Shown one piece after another: positions 28,540 through 37,441 of a stretch of 64,000 nucleotides of DNA. The notes under the pieces were generated by a model, which was given only the letters and a program-made list of their open reading frames with translations, was not told the origin of the DNA and searched no databases. Position 1 is the first letter of the stretch. Each line of letters opens with the position of its first letter. Origin of the DNA: Fulvivirga imtechensis AK7 (GTDB lineage: Bacteria > Bacteroidota > Bacteroidia > Cytophagales > Cyclobacteriaceae); NCBI RefSeq assembly GCF_000331535.1, contig NZ_AMZN01000003.1, forward strand, positions 1-64,000, read 5' to 3'. The translations under genes were made by a program, and so were the position numbers.

Positions 28540-28721
28540 TTTTGTAGTGGTGTAGTGGTTGTATAGTAAAGTTAACGCAATTCCATGGTTCCAGTTGGCG
28601 AATTACCAAAGCTTAACGGAATGAAAACATACAGTTAATCCTTGGCTGTCAACCGGTTACTAATGATTAATCCTGCTTTAAGGTGAATAGTAACTACGGA
28701 GTATTCAACGGTGGAATAAAG

Positions 28722-29308
28722 TAGACGTCAGACAGCTCAAAGCCGTAAGTATTCCAAATACCAGCACTCATAAAGATCAAACCTCCATACCAACCAAAAC
28801 CGCTAATCAAAAAGGACAATTGTTCGATGATCAGTGATCAAAAATTGCCCCCGGAAGCTATGGTGATGCGGAGGGAGGAATGCCGTTTCTGCTAATTTGG
28901 AGCGGCCTTTCGGTTGATATCCGTCAGACGGCTTTGAGCCGTGCTGACGGGGTACCCGTGGTTTTCTAAAGCAAGAGCTGAAATTTTGTGGTGGTCAGAC
29001 AAACTTCTTGTACCAAATACCAAACTGCTGTGAGCAACCCGGCGTCAGACGGTTTTGAGCCACCAGACGCCTGTATAGCACGCCCGAAGCTTAAATCTCC
29101 AGGCGAACCAAGCCCGTAAATCAGAAAAAGGCGATTGTCTGATGAACTCGGTTTCTGCTAATTTGGAGCGGCCTTTCGGTTGATAATCTGTCTGACGGCT
29201 TTGAGCCGTGCTGACGGGGTACCCGTGCTTTTCTAAAGCAAGAGTCAGACAAATTCCATATTTCAAAGGACCAAACTGCTGTGAGTCGTCAGACGCCTGT
29301 GTTATAGC
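28722..29308. repeat. Imperfect tandem repeat of ~267 bp with strong hairpins
   Basis: Two good copies begin at about 28884 and 29151 (GTTTCTGCTAATTTGGAGCG, then CTTTCGGTTGATA, TGACGGCTTTGAGCCGTGCT, GACGGGGTACCCGTG, TTTTCTAAAGCAAGAG, CAAACTGCTGTGAG). A decayed partial copy lies upstream (28727 onwards, GTCAGACAGCTCAAAGCCGT). Each unit carries nested dyads: ACGGCTTTGAGCCGT inside CGTCAG...CTGACG, and a later GTCAGACGGTTTTGAGCC. It fills the 790 bp spacer; no coding frame is convincing. It could be an RNA element or a decayed palindromic repeat family. Confidence 0.75.
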
Positions 29309-29329
29309 TTGCAGCTATATTTTATCCCA

Positions 29330-29788
29330 CTACACCGTGTCATCAGCATGGCTGCGCTTGAAATACTGCATTAATACATAAGCTGTGAAAGCGCCTGACA
29401 TAGACCCTTCAAGGAAAATGAGTGCTCCTGCAATATATGGGTTTAGATACTGACCAAACATTTCATCTCTTTGGATCTGCTGCATAAATTCAGGGTCTAT
29501 TATTCCCAAATAAAAAGCTATAAAAACAGCAAATATGGCCGTGGAAATAACAGAGGTCATTATTCCTACACCTATGCCATTCATATAGGCAAAAGTGCTG
29601 ACATGCTTGGCTTTATATTCCCTGATAGCCAGGAAAATGCCGGCAAAAAGGAAGATATAATTTAAAGCCCGTAGCCAGTAAAAATGTGCCAGGCCTACCA
29701 ACTGCATCAAAAAGAAAAACAGAATGTAAGCTATAGCGGAAAGAATACCATACTTGATACCAATGCCTTCAATCGACTGCTTTTGCAT
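29330..29788 (-). CDS. DUF4199 membrane protein
   Basis: 152 aa from the ATG at 29788; the longer frame adds 11 residues of doubtful value. It has four predicted membrane segments (about 10-30, 36-53, 68-92, 122-142) with EYK and a conserved FAYMNGIGVGIMTSVISTAIF stretch. This matches DUF4199, a Bacteroidota inner-membrane family of unknown role. It lies 60 bp downstream of a secreted-protein gene on the same strand and may be cotranscribed with it. Confidence 0.75.
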   Translation of the reverse strand: MQKQSIEGIGIKYGILSAIAYILFFFLMQLVGLAHFYWLRALNYIFLFAGIFLAIREYKAKHVSTFAYMNGIGVGIMTSVISTAIFAVFIAFYLGIIDPEFMQQIQRDEMFGQYLNPYIAGALIFLEGSMSGAFTAYVLMQYFKRSHADDTV

Positions 29789-29848
29789 AACTATTAGGGT
29801 TTGATGGTATATTAAAAACAACCGTCAATCCCTATTGTTTCCGTCAGG

Positions 29849-30358
29849 CTAAAAGTCGTCTACTATATCCTCGACAACCTGCTTTTTTTCCTCTTTCCTC
29901 TTTTTATTCATCACATAAGAGGTGTAGACCATCTCGATCTTATTGTTTGAATAAGAACCATAAGCAAGTCCCAGTTGCTCGCCAGTCCAGTGGTAGTATC
30001 CCGTGCGATAGCCAAACTTGGGTTCGCCGAAAGCTTTTTTGAGGCCCTTATACAGGTTAGGGTCTTTCTCAGTGATCACCCGGATTTCAAAGATCGAGTC
30101 ATTATATACCTTTACTTCCAGATCATAGATCTTCAGGGTTCCTATGCTTTCGTAGTGCCCTTTCTTTGCTATGTACAGCTTCGCATCGGGAAACGTGTCA
30201 TCATCAATGTCTTTCTTGAACTCAAGCCCCTCATAAGCCGACACATTGGAGGCCATCTTGATGTCTTTAAACCCATTCCTTTTATCCAACTCACTAGCAT
30301 CCTGGGCTACGGTGATGTGATTGACAAAAATTAATGCAAGTAAGAAACGTAAAGCCAT
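29849..30358 (-). CDS. Secreted protein of unknown function
   Basis: 169 aa with a signal peptide (MALRFLLALIFVNHITVAQD). The mature part is mixed alpha/beta with repeated short strands: GLEFKKDIDDDTFPDAKLYI, GTLKIYDLEVKVYNDSIFEIRVI, then GYYHWTGEQLGLAYGSYSNNKI. The end is basic and then acidic (KKRKEEKKQVVEDIVDD). I do not recognise a named domain; the composition fits small periplasmic proteins common in Cytophagales. It is likely first in a two-gene unit with the DUF4199 gene downstream. Confidence 0.6.
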   Translation of the reverse strand: MALRFLLALIFVNHITVAQDASELDKRNGFKDIKMASNVSAYEGLEFKKDIDDDTFPDAKLYIAKKGHYESIGTLKIYDLEVKVYNDSIFEIRVITEKDPNLYKGLKKAFGEPKFGYRTGYYHWTGEQLGLAYGSYSNNKIEMVYTSYVMNKKRKEEKKQVVEDIVDDF

Positions 30359-30474
30359 TTTTCTTATCCGGGTTGTAAGATACTACATAGTTAATTACAA
30401 CTAAGATACAAGGATTGACCTTAAAACCCGGAGCCCGAAATAACATTTTTGTAAGCCTCTGTGTTTATGAGGGT

Positions 30475-30747
30475 ATGAAAACCGAAAACCAACACAGCAC
30501 AGCCAGGGAGTCCCTGCGTCAGCTCAATTATTTTATAGGTCATGTAGTTGCCTATTTTATGATCAACCTGGCGCTGTTGTTCTTTATTTTCACCAATATG
30601 GAAAGCCGCTGGTGGGTGATTTCACCTGCTATTTTATGGGCATTGGTGCTGTTATATCATGCCATAAAATTCTGTGGAATTAGCTTTAGAAGGCCAAAAA
30701 AGCAAGGTGGCGACACACCAGTATTGCAAGTGACTGTTAAGCATTGA
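30475..30747 (+). CDS. 2TM domain-containing protein
   Basis: 90 aa from the ATG at 30475; the frame extends 20 codons upstream without membrane-protein character. An amphipathic N-terminus (ARESLRQLNYFIGHVVAYFMINLALLFFIF) runs into helix 1, followed by ESRWWVISPAILWALVLLYHAIKFC as helix 2. This is the 2TM-domain pattern, usually found in Bacteroidota next to LytTR regulators or histidine kinases. No such regulator is adjacent here. Its 3' end overlaps the convergent GAF gene by 11 bp. Confidence 0.65.
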   Translation: MKTENQHSTARESLRQLNYFIGHVVAYFMINLALLFFIFTNMESRWWVISPAILWALVLLYHAIKFCGISFRRPKKQGGDTPVLQVTVKH

Positions 30748-33118
30748 TAGCAGCAATTACATCTTTTAGCAATTCATTGCCATATTCTCGCTGATTTGAT
30801 TTCAGATTGACCTGTATTCTCAATGCTTTTAGTCCGTTAGCCCCCTGAAGCTCCTCCAACTCGAGTAACTCCACATCCCCGTACACGTAGTCTATTGACT
30901 TGAGGTATTCAATATATCTCAGGTACTCCTCCGCCTCTTTTTGTTGAGTATAAACTATCGCTATCTTACCAGGCTGAGTTAATCGCTCGTTAGTGCCTTT
31001 AACATTAGCCTTGTCAATACGCTTTTTTACGATTTCATACCGTATGTTATAGGCGCCATCTACATCAAAATGTTTTTCATCCCTTCGAAATTTGATGGAT
31101 AGTGGCTCACCATGCACCAGGATCAGTTGGGTGATGTCTAATTGCCTTGACAGTTGTGGTTTTAGTTTTTCAATATTTACAGCGATTTCACATTGTGTAA
31201 GCAGTTGCCATAGCCGGAAATTGCTCAGCAAGAGCTTGCTGAACCTTCTGTCCTGCACAAGGGAATCGCCTAAATAGATATTATATTCCACACCATCGGT
31301 CTTATACTTTTCAAAATAATGAGGAAATATCTGCTGAGCCTGCTCTTCTACCTGATCGAGGTATAAGGAAATGGTTTCATTTATTTTAGTCAGGCTTTCT
31401 TCAAAGTCTTTACGTTTATCATAAATAACACCGAGCTTGGGGTCTAACATCTTTTCATAATCCTCGATAACAGGTCTCAGCAGCTCCTCAGTCTCCTTGA
31501 AATAATTGAATGTAGGCACTACCTCATTGCGCAGGAAGTCCAGCACACTTGACTCGTCACCGGAATCCAGGCCTTTCGATATTTTCCTGATCTCCAGATC
31601 AACCCTGTAGTTGATCTCATCGAGAATCGGCATTTTCTTATACTCAAGTACAGTGGAAATCACCTTTTTCACTTGCCGCAGATTATTTCTCAGGTCAAGT
31701 TGTATGGCCCTTGCTCTTTCCAATGAAGAATTTCTGATATCCGAAAGGCCATAAATGGGATAAACATGGTTAAAAACTATATCTCCCAATTCGGCTTTTG
31801 CCCCTTTCCTTCTCTGGTTCATGAGCTCATATCCTCTTTCGAGGAATTTCCACTCTACAGTGGGGTGGATAGAAGTACATTCCTCCTGGATAAGCGCTCT
31901 CACCTCCATCCTCATTTCACCCAATACCCTGCGAACGGCCGCGGTGAACATGGGTAGCAAGCTGTCAAGTTTGCTGGCGCTTACCGGGTTGAAGTGCCCC
32001 GCTTTTGGGGAGCCTAACTCCAGCATTCCAATTACTTCATCATCTACCACCAGTGGAGCCACCACCACACTTTTTATGCCTTTTTTGATCAGCGCCTTCT
32101 CAATGTGCCCTATGGTTTCCAGGTCTTCGAGATCCTCTACGATCACCGGACGCTGCTTTTGATAAGCTTTGTCATAAATAGAACCGATGAAATAATCGCA
32201 GTTCATGGCTTCCTCATCGTTGGGCATCATAAAGCTGCTCCAATCGCTGGCGCCATAGTTAGAGATCATGTTGTTGTTCGGATCAAAATATGTTAACCCA
32301 AGGGCCATATCAGGAAGTCTGAATATCGCCCGGATCTTCTGCTGTATAGCCTTGAAGCTATTGCTACAGGTAACAGCATCTTTTTTCAGCAGATCATATT
32401 TTACAGACGATAGCATCTCCTCTGTGGTAACATCTGTGAGTTTCATTATAGAAAATCCTTCGAAATGGAATTTTTCAGGTTTAATGTGTTTAAGCCACAG
32501 ATCCACATCATAAAGATTGTCAAGAAGCATCCTTATGGTTTTCTTGTCAATCGGGTCAAGCTCTCCATTACATATTACATCTGCAAACTGTGTATTAAGG
32601 TCCACTTTAAATACCTGCTTAAGGCCTGTTTCCTCATCAGGAATAGTCACTAACATCGGCTGGTCCGCCATCAGGCCTGCATTATAAAACCTGTTGAGGA
32701 TAAAAATACATGCCTTCATTATCTTTCCGGCCAGCATGTTGTTGCCCGGGATATTAACTTCGATGTCTTCCCTGACCCGGTCGAATGGTAGCAGTTTGCG
32801 GTACCTGGGAGTGGCATAAAAACCGTGAAAATTAAACGGCAATATGGCTGCCGCTAGCTCTGAGCTTATCAGAGCAGGAGGGAAAACAGCGCTCATCAGC
32901 AGGCCTACCAGCTCCTTGTGTTTATTAAGTACTTCAAGATCTTTTATAGGCTGTCGCAGTTCAGGAGCCCCTGCAATTAATTTTTTTATCCTTTTAGCCG
33001 GATAACCGGAAAAGATATTATTGCTCTCCAGGTTAACCTCCCAGTAGGATACCAGCGATGACAAATTTAGGACTGTCCTAAAAGGAAAGTTTTCCAGGTA
33101 TTTATTAGATGCCGTCAT
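30737..33118 (-). CDS. Large GAF-domain cytoplasmic protein
   Basis: 793 aa, no signal or membrane segment. A GAF-like domain lies at about 250-385 (MALGLTYFDPNNNMISNYG, RPVIVEDLEDLETIGHIEKALIKKGIKSVVVAPLVVDDEVIGMLEL). The N-terminal ~240 residues and C-terminal ~400 residues, rich in helices and charge, are not domains I can name. There is no kinase, cyclase or HD output module, so it is not an ordinary signalling enzyme. Similar long GAF proteins are conserved in Cytophagales. Probably a ligand-sensing regulator or scaffold; the ligand is unknown. Confidence 0.75.
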   Translation of the reverse strand: MTASNKYLENFPFRTVLNLSSLVSYWEVNLESNNIFSGYPAKRIKKLIAGAPELRQPIKDLEVLNKHKELVGLLMSAVFPPALISSELAAAILPFNFHGFYATPRYRKLLPFDRVREDIEVNIPGNNMLAGKIMKACIFILNRFYNAGLMADQPMLVTIPDEETGLKQVFKVDLNTQFADVICNGELDPIDKKTIRMLLDNLYDVDLWLKHIKPEKFHFEGFSIMKLTDVTTEEMLSSVKYDLLKKDAVTCSNSFKAIQQKIRAIFRLPDMALGLTYFDPNNNMISNYGASDWSSFMMPNDEEAMNCDYFIGSIYDKAYQKQRPVIVEDLEDLETIGHIEKALIKKGIKSVVVAPLVVDDEVIGMLELGSPKAGHFNPVSASKLDSLLPMFTAAVRRVLGEMRMEVRALIQEECTSIHPTVEWKFLERGYELMNQRRKGAKAELGDIVFNHVYPIYGLSDIRNSSLERARAIQLDLRNNLRQVKKVISTVLEYKKMPILDEINYRVDLEIRKISKGLDSGDESSVLDFLRNEVVPTFNYFKETEELLRPVIEDYEKMLDPKLGVIYDKRKDFEESLTKINETISLYLDQVEEQAQQIFPHYFEKYKTDGVEYNIYLGDSLVQDRRFSKLLLSNFRLWQLLTQCEIAVNIEKLKPQLSRQLDITQLILVHGEPLSIKFRRDEKHFDVDGAYNIRYEIVKKRIDKANVKGTNERLTQPGKIAIVYTQQKEAEEYLRYIEYLKSIDYVYGDVELLELEELQGANGLKALRIQVNLKSNQREYGNELLKDVIAAINA

Positions 33119-33263
33119 CAGAAAATATTTTTATAGGTGGATACAATAAATGAACGAAAAAGAGTCACGGAGGTTCTCCCTTTTTAGATCAAAAGCATAA
33201 TTGAGTGATCCGAAATCATATTCATGCTTTAATTTAAAGTCGTATGAACGGGAAAAATATTTT

Positions 33264-33396
33264 ATTTAGCGCCTCTAAGAAAACGCCAATGCCTGCGTTA
33301 CGCTCGCCCCAAAAATGCTCACGTACCTCAGTACGCTCCGCTTTTTGGCACTTCATTTCTTAAAGCCACTTAGAGTTTTCTTACAAACACTATTTA
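33264..33396. repeat. MITE-like element, TAGYGYCTCTAAGAAAAC ends (copy 1)
   Basis: The left end TAGCGCCTCTAAGAAAAC and right end GTTTTCTTACAAACACTA are near-perfect inverted repeats. The middle (GCGTTACGCTCGCCCCAAAA, ATGCTCACGTACCTCAGTAC, GCTTTTTGGCACTT) recurs almost unchanged at 55957-56111, where the ends match even better. No ORF. The remaining spacer around it (33119-33623) shows no gene. Confidence 0.8.
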
Positions 33397-33623
33397 AAAT
33401 AATACTTGTGTGAAAAAAACTTCATTGTGATCTGCTTTAGGGGAAAAATATAGAAACTTTACAGATTTCTGTGTCTGTGGCCCTATGCAGTTGAATGATG
33501 CATATTAGCATTCGCCGCTCATAATCTAAAATTTGCCGCTTATCACAATGAGGGTCAGAAATGTAACCACAGCGCCTCTAAAACACGTCTTAGCAGTAGG
33601 TCAACAACAAAAAATAAATAGTC

Positions 33624-34223
33624 ATGAAAACTTTAACAACAATGGCAGCACTGCTCATTGCAGGTGCTTCTGTCTACGCAAATGTCAATGGAATTACTAC
33701 TGTAGATCCTAAAAAATCAGTAGCCATTATTCAAAACGTGCAAGCGAAATACAAGCTTGTTTATCTCAAAGAAAGCAAAGGTACGGTAAGGATTGATATC
33801 CTCAATGAGGCTGGCAAGCAGGTACATTCTCAGTCCGTTTCGAATGATGGCGGCTTTGCGCAACAGTTTGATTTCTCGTCTCTGCCTTATGGCATGTATA
33901 CTTTTGAAGTAACTCACCCAGATGGTACGAAGATAGCAGAAGTGGTTAATCACTTAAAACCTGAAAAGGCGGTGAGTACCGGCCTGAGAGCGGGGGTACT
34001 TGACATCAATGACAATAATAAATTCAGACTGGCGGTTTTAAAAAGCAACAGTGATCCCATCAATGTAAAAATTTACGATGAGCAAAATCGCTTGCTTCAT
34101 GAAGATGTAATTGCTGGTGATGAGGGCTTTAGGAAAACTTATGATCTTAAAAATGTAAAAGCGTCTTCTTTCAGATTTGAGGTTAGTGATAACAATAGTA
34201 CTGTTACCATGTTTTCAAAATAA
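33624..34223 (+). CDS. Secreted protein with two Por-secretion-like beta repeats
   Basis: 199 aa with a signal peptide (MKTLTTMAALLIAGASVYAN). The mature part contains two related ~75-residue beta-sandwich-like repeats: YKLVYLKESKGTVRIDILNEAGK...FDFSSLPYGMYTFEVTHPDG (about 42-112) and FRLAVLKSNSDPINVKIYDEQNR...YDLKNVKASSFRFEVSDNN (about 130-195). Each resembles type IX secretion sorting domains or DUF3244 in pattern, but here they make up the whole protein, so it is not a simple sorting tail. Probably periplasmic or surface-exposed; monocistronic with its own terminator. Confidence 0.7.
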   Translation: MKTLTTMAALLIAGASVYANVNGITTVDPKKSVAIIQNVQAKYKLVYLKESKGTVRIDILNEAGKQVHSQSVSNDGGFAQQFDFSSLPYGMYTFEVTHPDGTKIAEVVNHLKPEKAVSTGLRAGVLDINDNNKFRLAVLKSNSDPINVKIYDEQNRLLHEDVIAGDEGFRKTYDLKNVKASSFRFEVSDNNSTVTMFSK

Positions 34224-34247
34224 CAAATATTGTTTTGTTTAGGTTAA

Positions 34248-34285
34248 GAGGCTGATTCGGTTAATCCCGGACAGCCTCATTTTTT
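34248..34285 (+). terminator. Rho-independent terminator
   Basis: GAGGCTG (34248-34254) pairs with CAGCCTC (34272-34278) and is followed by ATTTTTTG on the plus strand, ending the upstream secreted-protein gene. It overlaps the last codons of the convergent decarboxylase gene. Confidence 0.65.
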
Positions 34286-35727
34286 GTTTCTTCCATCTTT
34301 TCTTTTATAATCTGTAGCGCCAGATCAATAGTATCCAGGTGTGCACGAAAAGCCAGTATGGCCAACCTTAATGTGAAAACGCCTTTAATAGTAGTAGAAG
34401 AGATAAAAACCCTGCTATCCTCGTGAATTTTTCCGATGATCCGCTCATTAAATTGATTGGCATTGCCGTTTTCCGGTAAAAATCGGAATATTACCACAGA
34501 TAGCTCGGGTTCCGGTCCCAGTTCTATGTTCTCAAATTTCCGAAGCTCTTGCCATGCATACTTCGCAAGCAATAGTTTTTCTTCCAGTGCCGCCCGAAAT
34601 GGCGCCAACCCGTGGACCATTAATGGCAACCACATGCGCAAACCCCTGAAAGGACGGGTAAGCTCCGGAGAAATGTCAGCAGGGGATATTTCATTTGCCA
34701 AAGCAGTGGCATCCTGCATATAGTTGGCATGATACGCAAAGCTTTTTTGCAACTGCACTCCGTCTCTTACCAACGCCACACCAAGTCCATGTGGCAGGAA
34801 TAGCCCTTTATGCGGGTCTATAATAATGGAATGGGACCGTTCTATGCCCTTAAACTTATTACTCCCATACTCTGTAAGCATAAAAAAGCCACCATATGCA
34901 GCGTCTATGTGAAACCATAGTTGATATTCCTCTGCGATGTCGGCCATGTCTTCGAAAGGATCAACAGCACCGGTGTCTGTAGTGCCTGCCGAGCCGATCA
35001 GCAGCCAGGGTTTTAGTCCCTGTCGGATATCTTCAATAATGGCCTGTCGCAGTTTGCCGGTATCCATCCGATATTGACTATCGAGGCTGATGTACCGTAA
35101 TTGGCATTCTCTTAACCCTGCAATATTTATCGCTTTATGTATGCAATGATGGGCCTGTTCGGAAAGGTAAATTACTTGTTGTGGTATATCAGCAGCATTA
35201 ATTCCCGCAGCATCGCGGGCTGCTACTATGGCTATCAAATTAGCAATACTACCCCCTGAGGCAAGGTTGCCCAAAGCGGAGGCAGGGTAGCCTACCATTT
35301 CCTTCATCCAGTTGATCAGGTGGTTTTCCATTCTGACAGCACCGGGACTGGCAAAAAATACGCCTGAATAGCGATTGGTGATGTCAGCCCAATAATCGCC
35401 CAGAGAAGCACTATAAATACCGCCACCGGGGATATAACCCAGATGACCTCCCGAAGCAGCATTGATACCACCGTTATCCACATGTTCGCTGATTATTTGA
35501 AATACCTCATCCGGATTGTAGCCTTCATTCGTTATAGCATATTGCATGAGGCCTTGTCCATGGTCTTTGGCCTGATAAGCCGGACTCTCCTCCGGATTAT
35601 TTACACTATTGAGAAAATTTTCCGTGTACCTGACAACTGCCTCTCGTAGTGTTTTTCTCTGCTCGTCATTGGGTTCCAGGTTTCGGGATTTTTGATGATA
35701 TTCGTTAATTAGATTGCGCATATTCAA
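34261..35727 (-). CDS. PLP-dependent group II decarboxylase (aromatic-amino-acid type)
   Basis: 488 aa, normal for the AADC/glutamate/histidine decarboxylase family. Fold-I PLP features are present: the cofactor-stacking H193 (QAHHC), D275 in HIDAAYGG, and the Schiff-base K307 in IIIDPHKGLFLP. The N-terminal region HVDNGGINAASGGHLGYIPGGG is typical of aromatic-L-amino-acid decarboxylases. Substrate (Tyr, Trp, Phe or another) cannot be decided. It stands alone, divergent from a 71 aa membrane protein gene 35 bp away. No transporter or antiporter for its amine is adjacent. Confidence 0.85.
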   Translation of the reverse strand: MNMRNLINEYHQKSRNLEPNDEQRKTLREAVVRYTENFLNSVNNPEESPAYQAKDHGQGLMQYAITNEGYNPDEVFQIISEHVDNGGINAASGGHLGYIPGGGIYSASLGDYWADITNRYSGVFFASPGAVRMENHLINWMKEMVGYPASALGNLASGGSIANLIAIVAARDAAGINAADIPQQVIYLSEQAHHCIHKAINIAGLRECQLRYISLDSQYRMDTGKLRQAIIEDIRQGLKPWLLIGSAGTTDTGAVDPFEDMADIAEEYQLWFHIDAAYGGFFMLTEYGSNKFKGIERSHSIIIDPHKGLFLPHGLGVALVRDGVQLQKSFAYHANYMQDATALANEISPADISPELTRPFRGLRMWLPLMVHGLAPFRAALEEKLLLAKYAWQELRKFENIELGPEPELSVVIFRFLPENGNANQFNERIIGKIHEDSRVFISSTTIKGVFTLRLAILAFRAHLDTIDLALQIIKEKMEETKNEAVRD

Positions 35728-35762
35728 AATTGTGATATATTTCCTAACTTTTAAAAAAGTTA

Positions 35763-35978
35763 ATGATGGAATGGTTAATCGTATTTGTAGGCCTGGTTCT
35801 GTTGTTTCAGATTGCCGTTTTTTTCATGATACGGGCAAAGCGAAAAAAGGACAAGCGGGAAAATGTGATTGAAAAATATAACATTAGGACTCCTGCAGAT
35901 GCATTTCGATTGCTTCAGGATCATTCCCTTCCTGATAATGATCGCAAAAAAATCGAACGGCTTTATCGTGGAGAATAG
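35763..35978 (+). CDS. Small single-pass membrane protein (71 aa)
   Basis: 71 aa. One N-terminal membrane segment (about 4-24: WLIVFVGLVLLFQIAVFFMI) is followed by a basic KRKKDKREN stretch and a helical cytoplasmic tail with RTPADAFRLLQDHSLPDNDRKKIERLYRGE. The tail looks conserved rather than random, and the gene starts a compact plus-strand run with the 200 aa gene and coaX (50 bp and 1 bp spacing). Function unknown. Confidence 0.6.
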   Translation: MMEWLIVFVGLVLLFQIAVFFMIRAKRKKDKRENVIEKYNIRTPADAFRLLQDHSLPDNDRKKIERLYRGE

Positions 35979-36028
35979 GAGTAACGTTGTGTTGCTGAAC
36001 TTCAATACACTTTGTCTGTTACTATACT

Positions 36029-36631
36029 ATGCTTTCAACAACAGAAATTCGCTGGTTCTTTGAAGAGGCTCTGCCTGAGGAAATGCAGGAGTGGTTTGAA
36101 CACTTCAGCCCTGAGGACCTGCCGCCCCGTACAGACTACTACCTGAATATGGAGGAAAGTGCCGGTGTGGGCATAAAACTCAGAGAGGGCAATATACAGA
36201 TCAAACCCATAAAGGCTGAGCGAGGCGCCCGCCAATTCCTGGAAAATGTGGAGGGCAATGTATCGCAATACGAAAAATGGAGCTTTCCGGTAACCAGCAA
36301 TGAAGAATGGCCGGAGATGATCAGGAAACCGGATGTCTGGATACCCGCCATAAAGATAAGGAAGCTCCTCAGGTTTACGCTGGGAGGTGGATACCCTAAT
36401 AAAATTGGAATGGAAGAGCTGGTGGATGAAGGTTGTGAGGTGGAGTTATCGAAGGTAGAGGTGGTAGATCGTACCTTCTGGTCATTGGCTTTTGAAGCGC
36501 ATGGTTCCACCGCACAGGCTAACCTGGAAAAGACGGTAGATGAAATTTTTAGAAATAAAGCATGCCCCATTCGGCTGGTTAAGGAAAAATCTTTTGGATA
36601 TACCCACCTGATCCGCGATATTCAGGTTTAA
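36029..36631 (+). CDS. Conserved hypothetical protein, possibly CYTH-like
   Basis: 200 aa, soluble, acidic, no signal. Alternating charged strands such as GVGIKLREGNIQIKPIKAER and CEVELSKVEVVDRTFWSLAFEAHG recall the E/R/K-lined strands of CYTH/triphosphate-tunnel proteins, but the defining ExExK start is not visible, so this is only a suggestion. It lies one base upstream of coaX and is surely cotranscribed with it. The link to pantothenate kinase may simply be operon convenience. Confidence 0.6.
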   Translation: MLSTTEIRWFFEEALPEEMQEWFEHFSPEDLPPRTDYYLNMEESAGVGIKLREGNIQIKPIKAERGARQFLENVEGNVSQYEKWSFPVTSNEEWPEMIRKPDVWIPAIKIRKLLRFTLGGGYPNKIGMEELVDEGCEVELSKVEVVDRTFWSLAFEAHGSTAQANLEKTVDEIFRNKACPIRLVKEKSFGYTHLIRDIQV

Positions 36632-36632
36632 T

Positions 36633-37382
36633 ATGTTATTAGCAGTTGATATAGGCAATACAAATGTCGTTTTTGGCATTTATGGCGGGGGTTCAGGATG
36701 GCCCACCGTCTGGAGAATAGAAACAAGGGACGAAGCGCAGGATAAACTTTCCCGGTCCCTGAACAAGCATATCGGAGACAAGGAAATAACAGGTATCGTC
36801 ATTTCCAGCGTAGTACCCTTTTTCACCCATATTATTGCCAGGCAGTTGCAGCAGAAATACCATATTGCACCTTATGTGATAGGCCCATCGAGCTATCCGG
36901 CTATCCCTGTCGAAATACTTAGCCCTGAGCAAATTGGCACGGACCTGGTAGCTAATGCGACTGCCGCATTTGACATGTTTAACAGCGACTGTATGGTGGT
37001 AGATTTTGGCACGGCCCTCACGTTCACAGTAATTGCTGATCAGAGAATACACGGGGTAAACATTGCTCCGGGGTTGAAAACTGCCATGAAAGCTCTTGCC
37101 GGTAATGCAGTTAAGCTATCGGAAATACCACTGGCGTTGCCTGAATCTGTTATCGGGAAGGATACAACCACGGCCATCCAATCCGGGATTTTGTGGGGAT
37201 ATGTAGGGTTGGTGGAAAAAATGATCGAACGCATCGAAAAAGAGCTTAACAAGGAGTTTAAAGTAGTAGCTACGGGCGGCTTATCAAAGGTGTTGAAACC
37301 CCTTCATGATCAATTCGATGCTGTGGAACCGCTTTTAACATTAGAGGGTATGCGCCTGATTTATGAAATGAACAAGAAGTAG
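36633..37382 (+). CDS. coaX: Type III pantothenate kinase
   Basis: 249 aa, the normal CoaX length. It phosphorylates pantothenate in the first step of coenzyme A synthesis, is typically potassium-dependent, and is not feedback-inhibited by CoA. The ASKHA-fold phosphate loop DIGNTN is at residues 6-11, with GTDLVANATAAF around 108 and DFGTALTFTVI around 129. The C-terminal ATGGLSKVL follows. It is the end of a plus-strand run with an unknown gene one base upstream. Confidence 0.96.
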   Translation: MLLAVDIGNTNVVFGIYGGGSGWPTVWRIETRDEAQDKLSRSLNKHIGDKEITGIVISSVVPFFTHIIARQLQQKYHIAPYVIGPSSYPAIPVEILSPEQIGTDLVANATAAFDMFNSDCMVVDFGTALTFTVIADQRIHGVNIAPGLKTAMKALAGNAVKLSEIPLALPESVIGKDTTTAIQSGILWGYVGLVEKMIERIEKELNKEFKVVATGGLSKVLKPLHDQFDAVEPLLTLEGMRLIYEMNKK

Positions 37383-37441
37383 GCTCTAGACAAATACAAT
37401 AAGGACAGTTTACCTACTGCTTCTGCCTATTGCCAACTCAA

